Positions 51,224 to 59,483 of a DNA stretch of 64,000 nt are shown in pieces (the stretch's first letter is position 1; the number at the start of each line of letters is the position of its first letter). Below the pieces are notes generated by a model. It saw only the letters and a list, made by a program, of their open reading frames with translations. It did no database searches and was not told where the DNA came from. The position numbers were made by a program, and so were the translations under genes. Origin of the DNA: Olleya sp. Hel_I_94 (GTDB lineage: Bacteria; Bacteroidota; Bacteroidia; Flavobacteriales; Flavobacteriaceae); the NCBI RefSeq assembly GCF_007827365.1, contig NZ_VISI01000002.1, positions 1,059,001 to 1,123,000 on the forward strand, given 5' to 3'.

Positions 51224-52507
51224 CTATAATTGGTTTACTACTTTGGTGGTTAATGGACCTAACTCATAACTACTTTCTTGTAATTCTTTTTTAAGTTCAG
51301 CTACTTCTTTTAATTTACCATTAGCTTTATATATTGCTGCAATATGGTATTGTGCTTCTGGCTCAAAAGTTTGTCCTAAAACGTATTGCTCTGCTATTGT
51401 TAATGCTTTTTTAACGTCACCATTGTTATAATAACTCCAAGCTAGTAGATCATAAGATAATGGCGTTGGTCTATTTTCTACTTCAATTTTAGCTAAAGTA
51501 ATGGCTTTTTCGTTTTTAGTATCTGCTAATATTTTTGAAGAATACACATTATACATATCGCCATAATCCTTATTATCAATAGCTTCAAAATAACTAGCTA
51601 AATACTTGTTTTTAGCGTCTATATTATTTTCATATTCTGCAATTTCTGCTTTAAACAATAAATAGTCTGGAGCATTATGTAATTGCGTGATAGCATCTAA
51701 AATACGGTTAGCTTCTGAAGCATTTTTTTCGTGAGAATACACAATCCAAGCAATACCTTTTTTAGCATAAGCATCATCAGGATTTAAGGCTAAAGATTTT
51801 AAATAGTAGTTATACGATTTTTCTATTTGACCATCATGACCATAAAAATCGGCAAGGTTAGTATAAGACCATTCCATTAAATTATCCAATTTAGAAGACT
51901 CTGCTTTTAACGTTGCACGCTCTAAATAATTAATTGCTGAAGCTAAGTCGCCTTTATAATCGCTCCATTTTGACAATCTGATTAGGTATCCAAAATCGTT
52001 TAAATCCTTAACGTCCTCTAGATAATTTTTGGCGATACCAAAATCTCCTAACTCCATATGTACATCAAAAAGCATTTTTTTAGTACCATTTAGATTTTGA
52101 CCGTTTTCTTCAGCTTTAATAAGCAATTCTAAAGCTTGCTTAAATTTATGTTGAGAAATATAATTACGTGCTAAGGCTCTTAAATGTCCAGCCGAATTAT
52201 ATTGTGTTTGTTCATTTAATGTAATTAGTGATTGCTCTGCAGATTTTAAATGTTTGATGTTTCCTGTAGATTTAAACAATCTTGATTCTGCTCCTGCAAT
52301 TTGAGATAAGTAAGAGAATTGATTTGGAGTAGCCTCTAATTTTTTAGTCCAGAAATTATAATCTGAAGTTGCATTAATGGTTTCTGTATTAGTTTGTAAA
52401 GTTAAAAACTGATTGTAATCCTCTGGATTAGTTATTGTTTTTGTTTTTTCTGAACAACTAGTTGCCATAATTATAACAAGTAGCAGCATGTATAGTTTAG
52501 TGTTCAT
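51224..52507 (-). CDS. Tetratricopeptide-repeat lipoprotein
   Basis: 427 aa. Lipoprotein signal VIIMATSCSEKT. TPR-like helical pairs are spread over the whole length (FKQALELLIKAEENG, DLASAINYLERATL, IEKSYNYYLKSLALNPDDAYA, DVKKALTIAEQYVLG). Probably a periplasmic or outer-membrane scaffold that works with the adjacent TonB receptor (10 bp downstream). A terminator-like hairpin separates it from the DUF4331 genes upstream, so some independent regulation is likely. Confidence 0.9.
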   Translation of the reverse strand: MNTKLYMLLLVIIMATSCSEKTKTITNPEDYNQFLTLQTNTETINATSDYNFWTKKLEATPNQFSYLSQIAGAESRLFKSTGNIKHLKSAEQSLITLNEQTQYNSAGHLRALARNYISQHKFKQALELLIKAEENGQNLNGTKKMLFDVHMELGDFGIAKNYLEDVKDLNDFGYLIRLSKWSDYKGDLASAINYLERATLKAESSKLDNLMEWSYTNLADFYGHDGQIEKSYNYYLKSLALNPDDAYAKKGIAWIVYSHEKNASEANRILDAITQLHNAPDYLLFKAEIAEYENNIDAKNKYLASYFEAIDNKDYGDMYNVYSSKILADTKNEKAITLAKIEVENRPTPLSYDLLAWSYYNNGDVKKALTIAEQYVLGQTFEPEAQYHIAAIYKANGKLKEVAELKKELQESSYELGPLTTKVVNQL

Positions 52508-52555
52508 AATCGTGTTGTTTTATTGTTTTGTTTGTTTGAAAAGGGAATTGGCGAA

Positions 52556-52594
52556 AATAAAAAACCTAGAGTACTATTTATAATACTCTAGGTT
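52556..52594 (-). terminator. Terminator/attenuator between the DUF4331 pair and the TPR gene
   Basis: AACCTAGAGTA / TACTCTAGGTT 11-bp stem with a 10-base loop, 10 bp past the DUF4331-like stop, with a U-rich stretch on the minus transcript. Confidence 0.8.
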
Positions 52595-52604
52595 AAATTT
52601 TAGT

Positions 52605-53171
52605 CTACCAAGGAGACGCTAAATAAGGGAAAGATGTAGAAAATGCTTTATCATTTGCATCTACATTATCATTAGATAGTGTTGGATTTTCGCTAAAATC
52701 CTCACCACCAAAGATTAATAATAATTCTACAGTAATAACATCATCTGCTAAAGTACGTCCTGTTAAAACATTTGTACCATCATAAAAAGTTGTTGTTCCG
52801 TCTAAAGACACATTAAGTACATCTGTTGCAAGTAAACCTGTAAAAGATGGAGCATCTAAACCTAGTGCATTTGCATCTCCTGGGTTAGCATACGCTGGAC
52901 TTAATCCTGTTAAGTTAGTCTCAAACATACTTTGGAACGCTGCATTTTGGCTACTTGGTACTGTTGTGTTAAACATATCTTTAGATCCTGAAGACACAAA
53001 TACTGTATTTACAGCAGGACGTCCCATTTGATCTTGTTGAGTGTAAACTCCTGTAAAGTCAGGTCCAGAAGGTCCTGTAGGTCCTACTACAGCAGCATCG
53101 TCATCATTAGAGCAATTAAAGGCTACTAAGGTTACAAGAAGCACAGTAAATATATTTTTTAAATTTTTCAT
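52605..53171 (-). CDS. DUF4331 C-terminal-half lipoprotein
   Basis: 188 aa. Lipoprotein signal LVTLVAFNCSNDDD. The mature part matches the second half of full DUF4331 proteins: QMGRPAVNTVFVSSGSKDMF (compare the family pattern R-GxPxVNxVxxP...KDxFN) and the later GRTLADDVITVELLL (compare GRRxADDVxDxELR). It lacks the N-terminal DHxDAP half, which is encoded as a separate exported protein just upstream (26 bp). The two probably assemble into one fold. Function of DUF4331 is unknown. Confidence 0.75.
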   Translation of the reverse strand: MKNLKNIFTVLLVTLVAFNCSNDDDAAVVGPTGPSGPDFTGVYTQQDQMGRPAVNTVFVSSGSKDMFNTTVPSSQNAAFQSMFETNLTGLSPAYANPGDANALGLDAPSFTGLLATDVLNVSLDGTTTFYDGTNVLTGRTLADDVITVELLLIFGGEDFSENPTLSNDNVDANDKAFSTSFPYLASPW

Positions 53172-53197
53172 AATTTGTAAGTTTTAAAAGTTTGTTA

Positions 53198-53845
53198 TTA
53201 TTTAGACTTAGATTCTACCCAAGTATTAATTGTTCCTGATCCACCAATCATAGATTTTGGTACCTCAACTACAATTGACATTACATTAGTTCCAGCAAAT
53301 GTGTCTGTTCCTGGATTATTAAATCCTGGAGCTGTACCACCAATAATTGCTGTGTACTGATTAAAATCGAAGAAAAACGGGTCATCTCTTGGTCCTGCAA
53401 AAGCAGAAATCCCTGCAGTAGTTTGCACTATTGGAGACGTACCGTAAGATGTAATATCTACTATTGTTTGTGGTCCTGATCCAATAACTGTACTACTTAA
53501 TCCTGTTGTACCTGGAGCAACTGGTCCAAAAAAGTACATTTTACCATCTCTTGGTAAAGCTTGGATTACTAAATCTTCAACATTGTCTCCAGTGTTGTCA
53601 ATGTTAAATTCAATCATTACGTTTTCGTCAAAACTAGCACTTCCTGTTGCTGCTGGACTTAAAAGACCTTGTACATTGGCAACAAAAACTAAGTTGTCTG
53701 TGTTTTCTCCCTGAAAAGCGTAAAAATCTGTGATATCACTTGTACCACCTTGTACAGCTGGAGCATCAATGTGATCCGCTGATAAGAAGAAGAAACTTGC
53801 TGCTGCAAATACACCTACTCCTAAAATAAATTTGAAATTTTTCAT
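53198..53845 (-). CDS. DUF4331 N-terminal-half secreted protein
   Basis: 215 aa. Signal peptide (FILGVGVFAAASFFFLSA), then SADHIDAPAVQGGTSDITDFYAF, i.e. the family start pattern (quoted in part: DHIDAPAV, DITDFYAF), and MIEFNIDNTGDNVEDLVIQ, PRDDPFFFDF. It ends near NTWVESKSK, which in full-length DUF4331 proteins leads directly into the R-GxPxVN half that here is a separate gene. First gene of the minus-strand cluster; a TTGCGTAAGTGT block lies at 53903-53892, 47 bp before the ATG. Confidence 0.85.
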   Translation of the reverse strand: MKNFKFILGVGVFAAASFFFLSADHIDAPAVQGGTSDITDFYAFQGENTDNLVFVANVQGLLSPAATGSASFDENVMIEFNIDNTGDNVEDLVIQALPRDGKMYFFGPVAPGTTGLSSTVIGSGPQTIVDITSYGTSPIVQTTAGISAFAGPRDDPFFFDFNQYTAIIGGTAPGFNNPGTDTFAGTNVMSIVVEVPKSMIGGSGTINTWVESKSK

Positions 53846-53891
53846 AATGTTTTTGAGATTTTTTGTTAATTATTATTTTTGGTTCTCGCAG

Positions 53892-53903
53892 ACACTTACG
53901 CAA
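53892..53903 (-). promoter_or_regulatory. Candidate ECF promoter element before DUF4331
   Basis: Minus strand TTGCGTAAGTGT. A 10-of-12 match, TTACGTAAGTAT, occurs at 48957-48946 on the same strand, and TTACGTA occurs 42 bp before the YceI ATG. Possibly recognised by the system 3 sigma factor. Weak evidence. Confidence 0.3.
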
Positions 53904-53972
53904 CTTTTGTAATGTTGGTTTTATAAATTTTCTGTAAAAGAGAAAAAAAGACATAAAATAATTTTAAAAAAG

Positions 53973-53980
53973 TATCTTTG
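53973..53980 (+). promoter_or_regulatory. -7 element of the LETM1-like gene
   Basis: TATCTTTG, a perfect TAnnTTTG match 21 bp before the ATG at 54002. No clear -33 box. Confidence 0.55.
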
Positions 53981-54001
53981 GCACCATAATTAAATAGAAC
54001 C

Positions 54002-55183
54002 ATGAACCCATCTGCTTCAGGCTGGATTAAAAAACTTATTAACGAGCTAAAACCTCATGAGCTCTTTAAAGACAACGACTTAGAAGTGTATTACAGACAC
54101 TTTAGAGACTGTGGTTTTATATACGGAAGTAATGTAACTGTTGTAAATAATTGGACTAAAAATAAAGATTATAGTTCTGACGAAATTTGTAAAATAAATT
54201 TGGTTATTGCCTTATTAATTACCTACACTAACCACAATACGACCAACGATTTTTATACCGAAGTTGCTAATTTTTATAATACTACTAATAAAGAAAGAAT
54301 CTCTTTTTTACAAGGAATTATTGGATCTAAGGATGTAAAAGATCAAGCAGAACGTATTATAAATAAACGCGTACAAATAGATGATAATCTAATAGACAAA
54401 AGTTTTAATTACTTTATAACTAATGCCTTACTATTTGTAGACGTTTTAGCTTTTAGAACCTATTTAAAAACTGGAAGAGTTGATGATGATGTTATTAAAC
54501 AATATGAAGCGATTATAGAAAGTATAGTTTTAAACACTTTAAATAGTAAAAAAGTAAAATCCGATTACGATAAAAGTTTAATTAATTTGTTTGAGCAGTC
54601 TTTGCGTTACCAACGCGACAGTGTCTTACTTTATAGTGAAGCTACAAACTTAGTCGATACCAATTTATTTGCACGCTACTGTTTGGATCTAGCTGCTATG
54701 GCTACGTGGACTGATGCCAAATTAGATAATGAGGAAGAATCTTTTTTAAATACCTTAGGTGAAAAACTTAATTTAACACAACATCAATCAGATGAAGCTT
54801 CAAAAACTATTGAGGACTTTTATAAAAATTACAGAGAAAAAGTACCACTTTTAGGATCTAAAAACATTGTAAAAACGTTTTATGATAACTCTACCAATAT
54901 GGTATTAAAGTTAATTAAACGAAACAGTAAAAAACTAACTCAAGAGCTTTTAGAAAGTAAAGAATTACTAATTTTACTTACACAGTCTACAGTAAGAGAT
55001 TTGACTAAGGACGAACAAAAAAAAGTACAAGATCAACTTTTAGATGTTTTTAAATCTATACCAAGTCTAGCCATTTTTATATTACCTGGTGGTGCACTAC
55101 TGTTGCCTTTAGTCGTTAAATTTATCCCTAAATTATTACCAAGCGCTTTTGATGATAATAGGATTGAAGACGAAGAAGAGTAA
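54002..55183 (+). CDS. LETM1-related protein (biofilm-associated family of Flavobacteriia)
   Basis: 393 aa. Helical protein; the C-terminal part holds the LETM1-like stretch FILPGGALLLPLVVKFIPKL (about 356-375) and ends DDNRIEDEEE. The central part around ATWTDAKLDNEEESFLNTLG resembles a TerB-like acidic helical domain. The name LETM1-related biofilm-associated protein is recalled from Flavobacteriia annotation. There is no signal peptide; the one hydrophobic helix near the end could anchor it to the inner membrane. Function not shown by sequence. Convergent with the response regulator gene. Confidence 0.75.
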   Translation: MNPSASGWIKKLINELKPHELFKDNDLEVYYRHFRDCGFIYGSNVTVVNNWTKNKDYSSDEICKINLVIALLITYTNHNTTNDFYTEVANFYNTTNKERISFLQGIIGSKDVKDQAERIINKRVQIDDNLIDKSFNYFITNALLFVDVLAFRTYLKTGRVDDDVIKQYEAIIESIVLNTLNSKKVKSDYDKSLINLFEQSLRYQRDSVLLYSEATNLVDTNLFARYCLDLAAMATWTDAKLDNEEESFLNTLGEKLNLTQHQSDEASKTIEDFYKNYREKVPLLGSKNIVKTFYDNSTNMVLKLIKRNSKKLTQELLESKELLILLTQSTVRDLTKDEQKKVQDQLLDVFKSIPSLAIFILPGGALLLPLVVKFIPKLLPSAFDDNRIEDEEE

Positions 55184-55186
55184 CCA

Positions 55187-55942
55187 CTACTCCAACCATT
55201 CTTTAAAATCCTTTACACGCTCTCTGGCTACAATAACCTCATCTTCATTATAGTGATTAAGTTTAATTTGTAAACGCGAGTTGGTGTAGCTAATAATGTC
55301 TTTAATAGCATTAATATTTATAAAAAACTTTCGGTTTGTCCTAAAAAAGGTCTCAGGTTCTAATTCGTTTACTAATGCCTCAAGGGTTGTATCTAAAAGG
55401 TAATTTCGACCTTCAGTAGTATATAAATAGGTTCCTTTGTTTTCGCTGTAAAAGCACTCTACATCATCAATGTTCACCAATTTTAAATGTTGTCCTACTT
55501 TAACAGAAAATCGTTTTTTGTAAACCCTATCAATTGGATTAACCAATAGTTTTTTGATATCCTCAAAGTCTAAGGCGATATTAGTTTTCTGCGGAAGCCT
55601 AGTTTTATATTTTGCAACAGCAGTTTCTAAATCCTCATCATCAATAGGTTTTAACAAGTAATCAATACTGTTTAACTTAAACGCTTGCAAAGCATACTCG
55701 TCATAGGCAGTTGTAAAAATAATAGCCGACTTTACCTCAACTTGATCAAAGATTTCAAAAGACAACCCATCGCTAAGCTGTATGTCCAAAAATATTAAAT
55801 CAGGATGTGGATTGGTATTAAACCATTGGATTGATTCTTCTACGGAATGCAACATCGTTTCGGTAGTAATATCAATACTTTCTAGCATACGTTTTAAACG
55901 TCTTGCAGATGGTTTTTCATCTTCTATAATTATCACTTTCAT
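55187..55942 (-). CDS. LytTR-family response regulator
   Basis: 251 aa. Receiver domain (about 1-118): KVIIIEDEKPSARRL with acidic pocket, phosphorylated Asp in PDLIFLDIQLSDG (near 55), FTTAYDEYALQAF and the Lys in DYLLKPID. LytTR DNA-binding domain (about 145-250): FSVKVGQHLKLVNIDDVECF, TLEALVNELEPETFFRTNRK. Partner of the LytS-type histidine kinase encoded two genes upstream in the same minus-strand operon. Confidence 0.95.
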   Translation of the reverse strand: MKVIIIEDEKPSARRLKRMLESIDITTETMLHSVEESIQWFNTNPHPDLIFLDIQLSDGLSFEIFDQVEVKSAIIFTTAYDEYALQAFKLNSIDYLLKPIDDEDLETAVAKYKTRLPQKTNIALDFEDIKKLLVNPIDRVYKKRFSVKVGQHLKLVNIDDVECFYSENKGTYLYTTEGRNYLLDTTLEALVNELEPETFFRTNRKFFININAIKDIISYTNSRLQIKLNHYNEDEVIVARERVKDFKEWLE

Positions 55943-56001
55943 TGGTACTATAATTTGGTTGGTTAGTTGATATTAAGTGTTGTTTATTGACTAATAATTG
56001 G

Positions 56002-56349
56002 TTATTCCCAACGTTTATTTTCTTTTTCTTTGTTCATATACTTTTCAATTTTACGTTGTTCCCAGTTTTTACCAAACAAATAATCTGTACCAAAAACACC
56101 TAAAAAATGAAATATTAAACCAATTCCCCAAAATATTGGAGTAGACCAAACTGCCATACTTAAAAACGGTTGCCCAGATTGCTTATATATTAGTAACATT
56201 ATAAAAATATTAACCACAATATAAATGGCTAAATGCCAATAAAAGCCAACAATTTTTTCTACTTTTTTCTTTGCTCTTAAGTAAGCTTCTTCCTTTTCAT
56301 ATCTAGCCTGTTGGTTTTCTTCTAGATACGTATCAATATCATTTTTCAT
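56002..56349 (-). CDS. 2TM domain protein
   Basis: 115 aa from the ATG at 56349; a start at 56370 is possible but overlaps the kinase gene and adds a non-conserved heptapeptide. A helical N-terminus leads into the 2TM domain: AKKKVEKIVGFYWHLAIYIV, two TM helices (about 43-61 and 73-95), then the conserved end GKNWEQRKIEKYMNKEKENKRW. It is strikingly similar to the C-terminal end of the neighbouring kinase (GKSWEDKKIKKFMEEDNQQRW). Probably a membrane partner of the kinase. Confidence 0.85.
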   Translation of the reverse strand: MKNDIDTYLEENQQARYEKEEAYLRAKKKVEKIVGFYWHLAIYIVVNIFIMLLIYKQSGQPFLSMAVWSTPIFWGIGLIFHFLGVFGTDYLFGKNWEQRKIEKYMNKEKENKRWE

Positions 56350-56360
56350 TGTAATATATT

Positions 56361-57707
56361 TTAGTTCCAACGTTGTTGGTTATCTTCTTCCATAAACTTT
56401 TTAATCTTTTTGTCTTCCCAAGATTTACCTAACACACCATCGTTTACAAAGACTTTATAAGCATGAAATGATAGTCCAACTGCCCAACCAAACATTGGAA
56501 AGAAAAACCATTTGTAGTCCCAACTGGTTTTATAATTTATAAATATTAAAAACGGGATGACTATACAATATGAAATTAGGTTGTAATAAAATTCTTTTAA
56601 CTCTTCCACATGTTTACGTGCTCTTACATATGAGTCGTCTAATTGTTGTTTTGGTATTGGTTTCATAACTGATACTTCTTTACTTAGCATAGGTATTGCC
56701 ACTATAAAGCTAGCTGTATTCTGGCTAATACTTACGCGTTTATTGGTTAATAATTGGTAGCGTTGTTTGATGTTTTCTAATCCCACACCACTACTCTTTT
56801 TTACTATTTGTTTAGGTTGTAAATTGTTTTCTACAACTAGGTTTTGATCGGTTTCATAAATTTTAATATGTAACGGTTTACTGCTAGTTACAATATTATG
56901 TTTTACTGCATTTTCTAGCAATAACTGCAATGCTAGTGGTACGACTTTACTTTCTGGATCCTTAGCTTGATCTGGTATATCAAAAATAATACTGTCTTCA
57001 AATCGCATTTTAAGCAAAGACATATAGGTTTTAGCAAATTGCAACTCTTCATCAACGGTTACTAATTCTTTGTTTTTTTGTTCTAAAACGTAACGGTAAA
57101 CTTTAGATAAACTAGTGGTAAACTTTTGAGCGCTATTTGGGTTTTCTTCAATTAAACTAGTTAATACATTTAAGCTATTAAACAAAAAATGAGGATCTAA
57201 TTGGTTTTTTAATGCATCAAACTTTGCGCTTGCAGTACCTGCAATTACTTTTTGTTCTTTTACTTTATTTTCTTGCAAATGCTTTAAGTAAAAAAAGATG
57301 TAATATCCTGCAGTTACTGTTATAGCTATGGTTAACGAAAACCAATAATACACTAACTTATCTTCCTTTAAAAAGTCCATTAATGCTCCACCATATATGA
57401 CAACATTAATAAATAATCTTAAAAAGAAAATGGCAACAACAGATATAACTACAGACGCTAAAGCTGCTAGAATTAAGTTTTTAATTTTAAACAGATTTGC
57501 TTTATGCTTTTGCAGCATATACGTTACAAAATAAGCGTTAGACAAGTGCAACACTACAGCATACATTTGATTGTACACAAAATCTAGTAGCAACTCTTGA
57601 TTGGCTTGTATTGTAGAACCGTTAAGATACATAATCACGATTCTAACCAAAAACACAAGCACACCTACTATAAATGCTTTACCTAATTCTTTAAAAAATT
57701 TTGACAT
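56361..57707 (-). CDS. LytS-type sensor histidine kinase with C-terminal 2TM domain
   Basis: 448 aa. Four N-terminal TM helices (about 7-28, 42-62, 76-103, 117-140). The kinase core has the phospho-His in LKNQLDPHFLFNSLNVLTSL (near 173), N box LALQLLLENAVKHNIV and G box SSGVGLENIKQRY. After about residue 355 an additional 2TM domain closes the protein (ARKHVEELKEFYYNL ... GKSWEDKKIKKFM). It phosphorylates the LytTR regulator encoded downstream. The signal is unknown. Confidence 0.93.
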   Translation of the reverse strand: MSKFFKELGKAFIVGVLVFLVRIVIMYLNGSTIQANQELLLDFVYNQMYAVVLHLSNAYFVTYMLQKHKANLFKIKNLILAALASVVISVVAIFFLRLFINVVIYGGALMDFLKEDKLVYYWFSLTIAITVTAGYYIFFYLKHLQENKVKEQKVIAGTASAKFDALKNQLDPHFLFNSLNVLTSLIEENPNSAQKFTTSLSKVYRYVLEQKNKELVTVDEELQFAKTYMSLLKMRFEDSIIFDIPDQAKDPESKVVPLALQLLLENAVKHNIVTSSKPLHIKIYETDQNLVVENNLQPKQIVKKSSGVGLENIKQRYQLLTNKRVSISQNTASFIVAIPMLSKEVSVMKPIPKQQLDDSYVRARKHVEELKEFYYNLISYCIVIPFLIFINYKTSWDYKWFFFPMFGWAVGLSFHAYKVFVNDGVLGKSWEDKKIKKFMEEDNQQRWN

Positions 57708-57709
57708 TA

Positions 57710-58336
57710 TTATTCGTTACAGTCTTTAGTTAATTGTTCTGCACGCTCTTGTCCCCAATTTGGATCAAACGCAGTTTCTGGTTTAAAGTTAGCAAAAAGT
57801 TGCAGAGATTTTTCTATTTGCTCACAAAATGGCTTAGTATCTTTTCCAAAATATTTGGCAGTTCCCATATCCCATTCTGCCTTACTTAGCATAACTCTTG
57901 GATTATCAGGAGCTAATTTATATGCTTGTGCGTATAATGTGTTTATTTTACCTGATAAGGTCATTCCATAAGTTGCACCATCGCTAACCACATAAACCAT
58001 ATGCAACATGGCTTGCAATACCATTATTTCGGGATTATCTTTAGATATTGCGTTGGCATCATCCACAAAACCCTGTGCTTTTTTTAACTGAGCCTCTAAA
58101 ACATCCTTTTGCTTTAGTTTAGAAAATCCATCCAAGATTAATACTTGTGCAGCATAATAGGATGGCAACCAATTGTCTGTTTCAGCAGTTGCAATACGCT
58201 CAAACATGTTTGAGGCTTGCGCGATTTCACCTTGTTTCCAAAGCTCAAATGCATTGTTCATTCCGCTTTCATAAGTGGTTTGTGCTTGAAGCATACTTGA
58301 TGCTAATAATGCGATAATAATGGCTAGTTTATACAT
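57710..58336 (-). CDS. Periplasmic TPR-like protein upstream of the LytS/LytTR system
   Basis: 208 aa. Signal peptide (LAIIIALLASSMLQAQ) and a helical TPR-like body (NNAFELWKQGEIAQASNMFE, AYKLAPDNPRVMLSKAEWDM). No named domain. It is the first gene of a four-gene operon with the kinase (2 bp gap), 2TM protein and response regulator, so it may take part in sensing. Confidence 0.75.
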   Translation of the reverse strand: MYKLAIIIALLASSMLQAQTTYESGMNNAFELWKQGEIAQASNMFERIATAETDNWLPSYYAAQVLILDGFSKLKQKDVLEAQLKKAQGFVDDANAISKDNPEIMVLQAMLHMVYVVSDGATYGMTLSGKINTLYAQAYKLAPDNPRVMLSKAEWDMGTAKYFGKDTKPFCEQIEKSLQLFANFKPETAFDPNWGQERAEQLTKDCNE

Positions 58337-58509
58337 TTTAAAGTGTTTTATTGTTACAGGACAAATATCTTGTATAAACCCATCTTTTAAAAAAGGGAAT
58401 CACCCAACTGTTATATTTTTAGGCTGAATTGTAATGGGTGTAATATTGATACTTTAATGAAGGTTTTATTCCTTGAAAAATTGAATTATCTTTACAAAAA
58501 ACCTAATAC

Positions 58510-59016
58510 ATGACCTTTGCTGCAATAGATTTTGAAACTGCTAAAAGTCATCATATTTGTTCTGTTGGAATTGTAACGTTTAAAGATGGTGAAATTATAG
58601 AAGAGTTTCATGCATTAATACAACCGCCTAAAAACGAATACAATTACCACAACGTACAAGTACATGGTATTACAGAGGATGACACTAGGTTTTCGCCTAA
58701 CTTCAAAGCTATTTATCCTGAGATTAAAAAAAGAATTTCGGGAATTACAACTGTAGCTCACAACGAGTCTTTTGACAGAACGGTTTTACTAAAAACGATG
58801 AGCGATTATAATATTCCGCATACTGATTTAGTCATGGAACAGCGTTGGGAATGTACTTTAAAACTATATCGCAATAAAGGTTATAAACCTGCTAAATTAG
58901 ATGCTTGTTGTAAAGTGCACAATATTCCTTTAAAGCATCATGATGCTTTGTCAGACGCTAGAGCGTGTGGTAAATTATTTTTAATTGCTCAGTTTGAGTC
59001 TTTACCTTTATTTTAG
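58510..59016 (+). CDS. DnaQ-like 3'-5' exonuclease
   Basis: 168 aa, single RNase T/DnaQ fold. DEDDh motifs: AAIDFETAKSH (D and E near 6 and 8), the ExoII block TTVAHNESFDRTVL, and ExoIII HHDALSDARACGKL with catalytic His and Asp near 145-150. No polymerase or BRCT domain. Acts on DNA or RNA 3' ends in the cytoplasm; substrate unknown. Convergent with a small membrane protein gene. Confidence 0.92.
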   Translation: MTFAAIDFETAKSHHICSVGIVTFKDGEIIEEFHALIQPPKNEYNYHNVQVHGITEDDTRFSPNFKAIYPEIKKRISGITTVAHNESFDRTVLLKTMSDYNIPHTDLVMEQRWECTLKLYRNKGYKPAKLDACCKVHNIPLKHHDALSDARACGKLFLIAQFESLPLF

Positions 59017-59030
59017 ATTACAAAACGTAA

Positions 59031-59318
59031 CTAAGCGCGTGCTTTTTTTATTAATTTAATAACTATAAACGCTATTAAGGCTTGCATTAATGCGTTAACT
59101 ATTACAACCAACCAAAACGAGTTTGTGCTTGATCTATAAATGCCATGTTCTGGAAACAAGCGATTAAATAAGGTTAACGGAAACGAAATAGCTTCATCAA
59201 TTAAGCGTATTATAATACTATTGGGTTGCAAGACGTGTTCTGCTAGATAACTTATTGAAAACCCTAATGCTATATCTATAATAAATAGAATGATAAATAG
59301 TTTGACAAATAATTTCAT
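59031..59318 (-). CDS. Small two-TM hypothetical protein
   Basis: 95 aa. Two hydrophobic helices (about 3-27 and 66-90) flank a polar loop (EAISFPLTLFNRLFPEHGIY). No family recognised. Stop codon lies 14 bp from the convergent exonuclease stop. Confidence 0.55.
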   Translation of the reverse strand: MKLFVKLFIILFIIDIALGFSISYLAEHVLQPNSIIIRLIDEAISFPLTLFNRLFPEHGIYRSSTNSFWLVVIVNALMQALIAFIVIKLIKKARA

Positions 59319-59371
59319 GCTGTAAATTAATAAAAAAAATACTAACTAAAATATCACACTTCCTCAACATC

Positions 59372-59415
59372 ACTTCGAGTGGTTAGTGAGGTACGAACAA
59401 ATTGTATCGAGAAGT
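59372..59415. repeat. Flavobacterial intergenic repeat-like segment
   Basis: Begins ACTTCGAGTGG and ends ATCGAGAAGT, so the ends are complementary (ACTTC / GAAGT). I recall this wording as a frequent dispersed element of Flavobacteriia intergenic DNA. Only one copy is visible here. Confidence 0.4.
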
Positions 59416-59483
59416 TATTCACACTGTTACAATTCTTAATACATTTCTTCTAAAGTCGAAGCACTGGAACCGATGTGATATAC

